DNA of 62,395 nucleotides from JALOAT01 sp041677345. Lineage in GTDB: Bacteria > Pseudomonadota > Gammaproteobacteria > Thiohalomonadales > Thiohalomonadaceae. Under the pieces are notes generated by a model. That model searched no databases and was not told where the DNA came from. It was given only the letters and a program-made list of their open reading frames with translations. This document shows, piece by piece, positions 57,824-62,395 of the stretch (position 1 is the first letter of the stretch; the number at the start of each line of letters is the position of its first letter). The stretch covers positions 1 to 62,395 of the forward strand of contig JBAYQE010000006.1 in NCBI GenBank assembly GCA_041677345.1, written 5' to 3'. The position numbers were made by a program, and so were the translations under genes.

Positions 57824-57837
57824 AGGAATCGTGCAGA

Positions 57838-58620
57838 TTACCAGACCAGGGGGGGCGGCGAAAGCTGGGGCAGGCCGAAGCGCGACGGATAGCCCACCCC
57901 CACGAGATACAGCCCGCAGGGCGGGGCCGTGATACCGCCCACGGTGCGGTCACGAGCCTGCAGAACCTCACGGGCCCACCCGGGTTCGCGCTCACCGGCA
58001 CCGATGGTGGACAGCACACCAGCGATATTGCGCACCATGTGGTGCAAAAAACCGTTGGCCTCCGCCTCCAGCACGATATACGGGCCGTGGCGCCGCACGT
58101 CGAGCCGGTGCAGGGTGCGTACCGGGCTCTTCGCCTGACAGGCCACGGCGCGGTAGGAGGAGAAATCATGCTCTCCGAGCAGGTGGCGCGCGGCCTCGGC
58201 CATGCGTCCGGCATCCAGTTCACGATGGTCCCAGCTGACCCGGTAAGCGAGGAATGTGGGCCGTACCCGGCGTGAGAAGATCACATAGCGGTAGGTGCGG
58301 CGTTCGGCCGAAAAGCGCGCATGGAAGTCATCCGGCACGCGACATGCCCATAGCACACAAACATCCTTGGGAAGATTGGCGTTGACGCCATACACCCAGG
58401 CCCGTTCGCTGCGTTCCGCACTGGTGTCGAAGTGCACCACCTGCCCGCTGGCGTGTACACCGGCGTCGGTACGACCGGCACAGGCAGTGGTCACCGGTTG
58501 CGCGGCCACTTTCGTGACGGCGGCTTCGAGCGCGCCCTGCACCGTGCGCACGCCCGGGGCCTGCGCCTGGTAGCCGCTGAACTTGCTGCCGTCGTATTCG
58601 ATGCCGAGAGCTATGCGCAT
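57838..58620 (-). CDS. truA: tRNA pseudouridine(38-40) synthase
   Basis: A 260-residue enzyme that makes pseudouridine at positions 38-40 of tRNA anticodon arms. The catalytic aspartate is Asp52 in AGRTDAGVHASGQVVHF. RYVIFSRRVRP and the C-terminal FLHHMVRNIAGVL segment complete the family pattern. It is downstream of fimV, across a repeat element, and leads into trpF, as in pseudomonads. Confidence 0.96.
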   Translation of the reverse strand: MRIALGIEYDGSKFSGYQAQAPGVRTVQGALEAAVTKVAAQPVTTACAGRTDAGVHASGQVVHFDTSAERSERAWVYGVNANLPKDVCVLWACRVPDDFHARFSAERRTYRYVIFSRRVRPTFLAYRVSWDHRELDAGRMAEAARHLLGEHDFSSYRAVACQAKSPVRTLHRLDVRRHGPYIVLEAEANGFLHHMVRNIAGVLSTIGAGEREPGWAREVLQARDRTVGGITAPPCGLYLVGVGYPSRFGLPQLSPPPLVW

Positions 58621-58640
58621 CGTTGGGATTTGCCTAAGAA

Positions 58641-58770
58641 AAGGATTTCAACGCAAACAGGGAACGCAAAGCTGATGGTGCCGGCAGAAAAATGTGAAGG
58701 GCGCAAAGCGCGCGGGAAGTGATCTTCCTCTGCGACCTTTGCGCCCTCTGCGCCTTTCGGTGGCTGTCTC
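58641..58770. repeat. ACGCAAAGG-type inverted repeat between fimV and truA
   Basis: The left arm (58641-58672) reads AAGGATTTCAACGCAAACAG then GGAACGCAAAGC. The right arm (58728-58763) reads CCTCTGCGACCTTTGCGCCC then TCTGCGCCTTTCGGTGG, i.e. inverted CGCAGAGG/CGCAAAGG phrases. A further GGGCGCAAAGCGCGCG lies between. The left arm matches the half-element at 4728-4762. Confidence 0.6.
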
Positions 58771-58777
58771 TTCCTGC

Positions 58778-61531
58778 TCAGGCGATCTGCTTGAGGAGTT
58801 CCCCGGCCTGTTGCTTCTGCATCGCATCGCCTTCCTGCATGACCTCGTCGAGCAGGTTACGGGCACCGTCGTTATCGCCCATGCCCATGTAGGCGCGGGC
58901 GAGATCCAGCTTGGTGTCCACCTCATTGATGTCGCCCAACAGCAGGTCGTCATCCGTCTCCTGCTCCGGAAGCGCCATGGCATCGACGCCCAAGGCGTCC
59001 GTCCCCGTATCCAGGTCGGCGAGGTTCAGTTCGCCCATGGGCTCCGCGTCCGGATCCACGGGATCCGGCTCCCCTTCCTGCCTGGACTCCGCGTCACCGA
59101 GGTCGAGTTCGGCCAGATCGAAGTCCGCCAGTTCCAAGCCCCCGTCGTCCTGCAGCGTGGCAGGTGTGGCCGTGGCGGCGGCTTCAGGTTCTTCCAACGT
59201 CAGCTCGCTCAGATCGAAATCCGGCACCGCCTCCTGCTCAGGTACGGGTTCCACCACCGGCTCGTCCAGGGACAGGTCACCGAGGTCAAAGTCGAGGGCG
59301 GTGTCTGCCGCGGCAGGCTCCGGTGCGGATGCCGGTGACGCTGGGGATTCGCCGGCGAGGGCGTCCAGGTCCAGGTCGAAGGCGGGTTCCTCGGCGGCGG
59401 CCGGTGCCGCAGTCCCGGCCGGCGTGGCGGCGGTCTTTCCGGGCTCCAGATCTTCCAGATCCGAGAAATCCACGCCCAGGTCCAGATTGAAGTCGCTGGC
59501 GCCCGATTCCATCTCCTCGGTGAGCGCATCCAGGTCCAGCCCGATATCAAGCACCTCGTCGTCGAGGCGGGCATCCACGTGATCGGGCCCGGCAGGGACA
59601 GGCGTCGTGGGGGCCTTGGCAAACAGATCGTGCTCGGGCAACAGCTCATGGCCCAGCACCAGCACCTTGTCCCACAGCGGACCCGTGCCGTTCAGGAGCG
59701 CGTGGGTCTTGAGGGCTTCGGCCTCAAACTTGGACTTGTCCTGGGTCGCGTGATAGACCTCGAGCAGCTTGACGTGCAATTCCGGACGCTCCGGATTGTG
59801 CTTGAGGGCATCCCGCACCAGGTCCTCGGCCTGCTGATAGCGCTGATAGGCCATGTACACATCTGCCTCGGTGAGCGGGTCGACCTCCGAGTCCTCGGTC
59901 TGGATATCACCCATGCCGCTCACGGCGAAGTCACTGAAGAAGGAGCTCTCCTCCCCTGCCTTGGCTTCCGGAGTCCTGCCCATGGAAGGCGTACCGCCCA
60001 TGAGGATGCTCTCGGTGAAGTTGCTGTTCGAACGGCGGCGACGAACGACAAGCACGGCGAGCGTCGTCAAGGCCAGTCCAAGCAGCAGGAACAAACCCGA
60101 ATACACCGGGTTGGCGAGCAGGGCCTCCAGCAGCGTGGGCTCCGGCGGCGGCGGGGGCGGCAGCGGGCGCCTGGGCTTCTTGAGGGGCTTGGGTTCCTCA
60201 GTCTGGGCAGCATCGGCCTGCGGCGCCGGCGCGGCTGGGCTCGCTGTTGCTTCCGCTACCGTCGCGGCCTGAGGGCCGGCGGCAGACACCACGGAGGGGG
60301 TGGCTTGGGTGGGAGCGGCACCGGCGGTAGCCTGTTCCGTCGCCTGCGGCGCCTCGGACATGGCCGCGGCCATGCCAGGTTCTGCGGCAGGGGCCGCTAC
60401 GGCCTTGCCCAACTGGCGCTGCAGCATGGCGAGATCATCGTCCTTCAGGCTGAGCAGGCGTTCCATGGCCGTGATCTGGTTTTCCAGTTCCTGCAAGCGG
60501 GTGCGCAGTTCTTCCGCTTCCTGCTTGCTCGCCATACCGGCCTCCTGGGCCAGCAGCAGTTCCTTTTTCAGACCTTCGAGTGCCTGGGCGTCCTTACCGG
60601 CGGTGCCGGAGGAATCGGTCTTGCCCGGCTCGGCCGCCTCGGGGGCGACCAGCTTGAGGCGCGGTTCCTCGGCCTTCACCGCGGCGGCACTGCGCGGCAC
60701 GGTGGCCTCACCCGTGGGTACACGGCTCCTGGCCTCGTCCGCGGCCTGTTGCTTGAAGTCTTGCCAGGCGCGGTCCTGACGGGCGACCTCGCGCGCCGCC
60801 TCGGCACGATCCATGGCCTTGAGCAGGGCCGGATCGAGGCGCAACACCGTGCCTGCCCTGAGGCGGTTCACGTTGTTGTCCTCGAAGGCGCCGGGGTTGC
60901 CTTTGAGCAGGGCCATCATCACCTGGGGCACGGTGACGGACGCGTCGGGGCGCAACTTGTTGGCGATGCTCCAGAGCGTTTCGTTGTCCCGCACCGGGCC
61001 GTAGGTGCGCGGGCCCGCGGGCGTGGCGCCCTTGCCGGTGACCGCGACACCGCGTGCGGAACCCGGTGCGCGCTTGCCGGTGGTGCCCGCCCTGGCGGCG
61101 GTAACGGGAGCACGCACGGCGGGTGGCGCCTCCTTCTTCATGAGTTCGGGGGGATCGAGCAGAACGGTGTATTCGCGCACCAGGCGACCCGAACGCCAGT
61201 TCACCTCCACCAGGAAGTCCAGGAAAGGTTCACGCATGGGCCGCTCACTGACGGCCTTGATGAAATAGGTGCCGTTAGGCCGCTGCTCCACCGAAAATTC
61301 GATGGCCATCAGGGCCATGGGACGGTCAAGATCAAGTTGCTGGAAGGCGTCGCTGGAAGCCAGGGAGGCGACAATGCTTGAGACGTCATCCGCGGCGACG
61401 GAGAGCAGGTCAATCTCGGCTGAAAGGGGTTGGTTCAGGCCCGAATGGAGGCGAATATCGCCGAGCCCCAGGGGATAGGCCGCTGCGGGGGCAAGCAGCA
61501 GGGCCAGCAAAAATGATTTTAGCTTCCGCAA
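58778..61531 (-). CDS. fimV: FimV-family polar hub protein
   Basis: A 917-residue FimV-like protein. A signal peptide (LKSFLLALLLAPAAAYPLG) is followed by the FimV N-terminal domain (GLGDIRLHSGLNQPLSAEIDLLS) and a LysM module (about 180-230, YGPVRDNETLWSIANKLRP). A coiled coil (about 310-380), one membrane helix near residue 492 and a very acidic repeat-rich cytoplasmic region lead to a C-terminal TPR-like FimV domain (KLDLARAYMGMGDNDGARNLL). In Pseudomonas FimV organises the cell pole for type IV pili. The TTG at 61531 is preferred: AGGGAG lies 8 bases upstream, whereas the GTG at 61540 abuts the same SD. Confidence 0.88.
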   Translation of the reverse strand: MRKLKSFLLALLLAPAAAYPLGLGDIRLHSGLNQPLSAEIDLLSVAADDVSSIVASLASSDAFQQLDLDRPMALMAIEFSVEQRPNGTYFIKAVSERPMREPFLDFLVEVNWRSGRLVREYTVLLDPPELMKKEAPPAVRAPVTAARAGTTGKRAPGSARGVAVTGKGATPAGPRTYGPVRDNETLWSIANKLRPDASVTVPQVMMALLKGNPGAFEDNNVNRLRAGTVLRLDPALLKAMDRAEAAREVARQDRAWQDFKQQAADEARSRVPTGEATVPRSAAAVKAEEPRLKLVAPEAAEPGKTDSSGTAGKDAQALEGLKKELLLAQEAGMASKQEAEELRTRLQELENQITAMERLLSLKDDDLAMLQRQLGKAVAAPAAEPGMAAAMSEAPQATEQATAGAAPTQATPSVVSAAGPQAATVAEATASPAAPAPQADAAQTEEPKPLKKPRRPLPPPPPPEPTLLEALLANPVYSGLFLLLGLALTTLAVLVVRRRRSNSNFTESILMGGTPSMGRTPEAKAGEESSFFSDFAVSGMGDIQTEDSEVDPLTEADVYMAYQRYQQAEDLVRDALKHNPERPELHVKLLEVYHATQDKSKFEAEALKTHALLNGTGPLWDKVLVLGHELLPEHDLFAKAPTTPVPAGPDHVDARLDDEVLDIGLDLDALTEEMESGASDFNLDLGVDFSDLEDLEPGKTAATPAGTAAPAAAEEPAFDLDLDALAGESPASPASAPEPAAADTALDFDLGDLSLDEPVVEPVPEQEAVPDFDLSELTLEEPEAAATATPATLQDDGGLELADFDLAELDLGDAESRQEGEPDPVDPDAEPMGELNLADLDTGTDALGVDAMALPEQETDDDLLLGDINEVDTKLDLARAYMGMGDNDGARNLLDEVMQEGDAMQKQQAGELLKQIA

Positions 61532-61648
61532 GTTCTGCACTCCCTCAGGCGCCGCTGGCGGTCGGCAATGGGTCGAGAACCATATTCCGTCCGCGGGTTT
61601 GGTGCCGAAACTTACCAAACGGCTTTAGTTGTAGCAACTAACCTTGTC

Positions 61649-62395
61649 TCAGGAGAGGTTTTTTGCCAACTGTTCCGCAATCTGAACGCAGTTCAGTGCC
61701 TGACGCCGGATGTTCTCCGTGACCACCCACAAATCCAGCCCACGGGGATGACTCAGGTCCTCCCGCAACCGGCCCACCCAGACCGGATCCTGGCCCGCGG
61801 CCTCGGTGACGGGCGTGGGATAACCGCCCGGCTCGTGCACGTCCAGTACCTCCACGCCAGCGGCGGATTCCAGCAGTCGACGCGCCTCGGCGGCACCCAG
61901 CCTGTCGCGGGTTTCCAGGTGCACGGCCACGGAGTGGCCAAAGAACACGGGCACACGTACGGCGGTGGCATTCACGCCGAGGTCGGGGGCATGCAGCACG
62001 CGGCGCAGCTCATGCATCAGCTTCATCTCCTCGCCGGTGAAGCCGTTGTCCTGGAAGGCATCGACCTGCGGCAGCAGATTGAAGGCGATTTGCTTGGGGA
62101 ACATCCCTGATTCCACGGGTCGCACATTGAACAGGTTCGCGGTCTGGCGCGCCAGCTCCTCCACGGCGTTGCGCCCACCGCCGGACACGGCCTGGAAGGT
62201 GACGGCATTGATACGGGTGAGGCCCGCAACATCCTGCAGCGGCTTCAGCGCCACGGCGAGGGCGATGGAACCGCAGGAGGGGCTGCTGATCAGGTTGCGC
62301 GCAGCGAAGCCGGCGATGTCGTCGGCATTGACCTCTGCCACCACCAGCGGCACGTCGGCCGCATCCCGGAATTTCGGTGAACTGTCGATGACCAC
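61649..62395 (-). CDS. Aspartate-semialdehyde dehydrogenase family protein (Asd/Usg), C-terminal part
   Basis: The frame runs off the window, leaving 248 codons of the 3' part. Segments FQAVSGGGRNAVEELARQT, FNLLPQVDAFQDNGFTGEEMK and RVPVFFGHSVAVHLET mark the USG-1/Asd family, and position next to fimV fits the asd or usg gene of gammaproteobacteria. Genuine Asd has a catalytic NCST; here the region reads SSPSCGSIAL, keeping the cysteine but with Ser in place of Asn. It could be an Asd variant or an Usg-type protein. The start is outside the window. Confidence 0.8.
   Translation of the reverse strand: MVIDSSPKFRDAADVPLVVAEVNADDIAGFAARNLISSPSCGSIALAVALKPLQDVAGLTRINAVTFQAVSGGGRNAVEELARQTANLFNVRPVESGMFPKQIAFNLLPQVDAFQDNGFTGEEMKLMHELRRVLHAPDLGVNATAVRVPVFFGHSVAVHLETRDRLGAAEARRLLESAAGVEVLDVHEPGGYPTPVTEAAGQDPVWVGRLREDLSHPRGLDLWVVTENIRRQALNCVQIAEQLAKNLS

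Overview
The window is GC-rich, densely coding bacterial chromosome. Gene content and order point to a free-living gammaproteobacterium. Two blocks keep the backbone order known from Pseudomonas-type genomes: lpxH-ppiB-(aaRS)-cysS-folD-tRNAs-tig-clpP-clpX-lon-hupB-tRNAs-ppiD (about 14.7-44.7 kb) and asd-fimV-truA-trpF-trpB-trpA-accD-folC-dedD-cvpA-purF-metZ (about 48.6-62.4 kb, read on the minus strand). The species cannot be named from sequence alone. No phage, IS element, integrase or CRISPR array is visible.

Layout. 0-3.4 kb: lysine/peptidoglycan genes (arsC-like yffB, dapE) facing a meso-diaminopimelate dehydrogenase, then tsaB and a decayed outer-membrane protein gene. 4-8.7 kb: dnaQ, rnhA, a methyltransferase, gloB, mltD. 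8.9-14.5 kb: a yejABEF peptide importer. 14.7-24.2 kb: fabI, ppiD, tRNA-Asp/Val, hupB, lon, clpX, clpP, tig, with heat-shock-like promoter candidates before lon and clpX. 24.6-37.7 kb: an SRAP protein and a tRNA block (Leu, Lys ... His, Arg, Pro) interrupted by about 11.5 kb of accessory DNA. 37.9-44.7 kb: folD, a DksA-like protein, cysS, gltX, two cyclophilins, lpxH. 44.9-62.4 kb: a ferritin-like protein, glycerate kinase, carbonic anhydrase, metZ, purF and the asd-to-purF block.

The most distinctive coding region is a nine-gene, tightly coupled minus-strand operon (27957-36924): TonB-dependent receptor, His-rich periplasmic membrane-anchored protein, NapH-like polyferredoxin membrane protein, CcdA/DsbD-like thiol transporter, ExbB, ExbD, TonB, an OprC/NosA-type copper receptor with the CxxxM...HxM ligand set, and a PCu(A)C copper chaperone. 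I read it as a self-contained copper (or metal-chelate) acquisition system with its own energiser and a trans-membrane electron/thiol relay. It sits between tRNA genes beside a stand-alone sigma-54 activator.

The most unusual non-coding signal is a family of modular intergenic inverted repeats. Outer arms are built from short phrases in several 'dialects' (ACACGGGG, CACAGAGG, ACGCAAAGG, CGCAAATGAACG). At several loci they enclose inner palindromes (REP-like TGTGGGAGCG units, or an exactly repeated 34-bp GTCACGTAGG... palindrome). They lie only in gaps carrying at least one gene 3' end, and some arms supply the last codons and stop codon of neighbouring genes: glxK and metZ both end in E-V-R-K-stop from the same arm.
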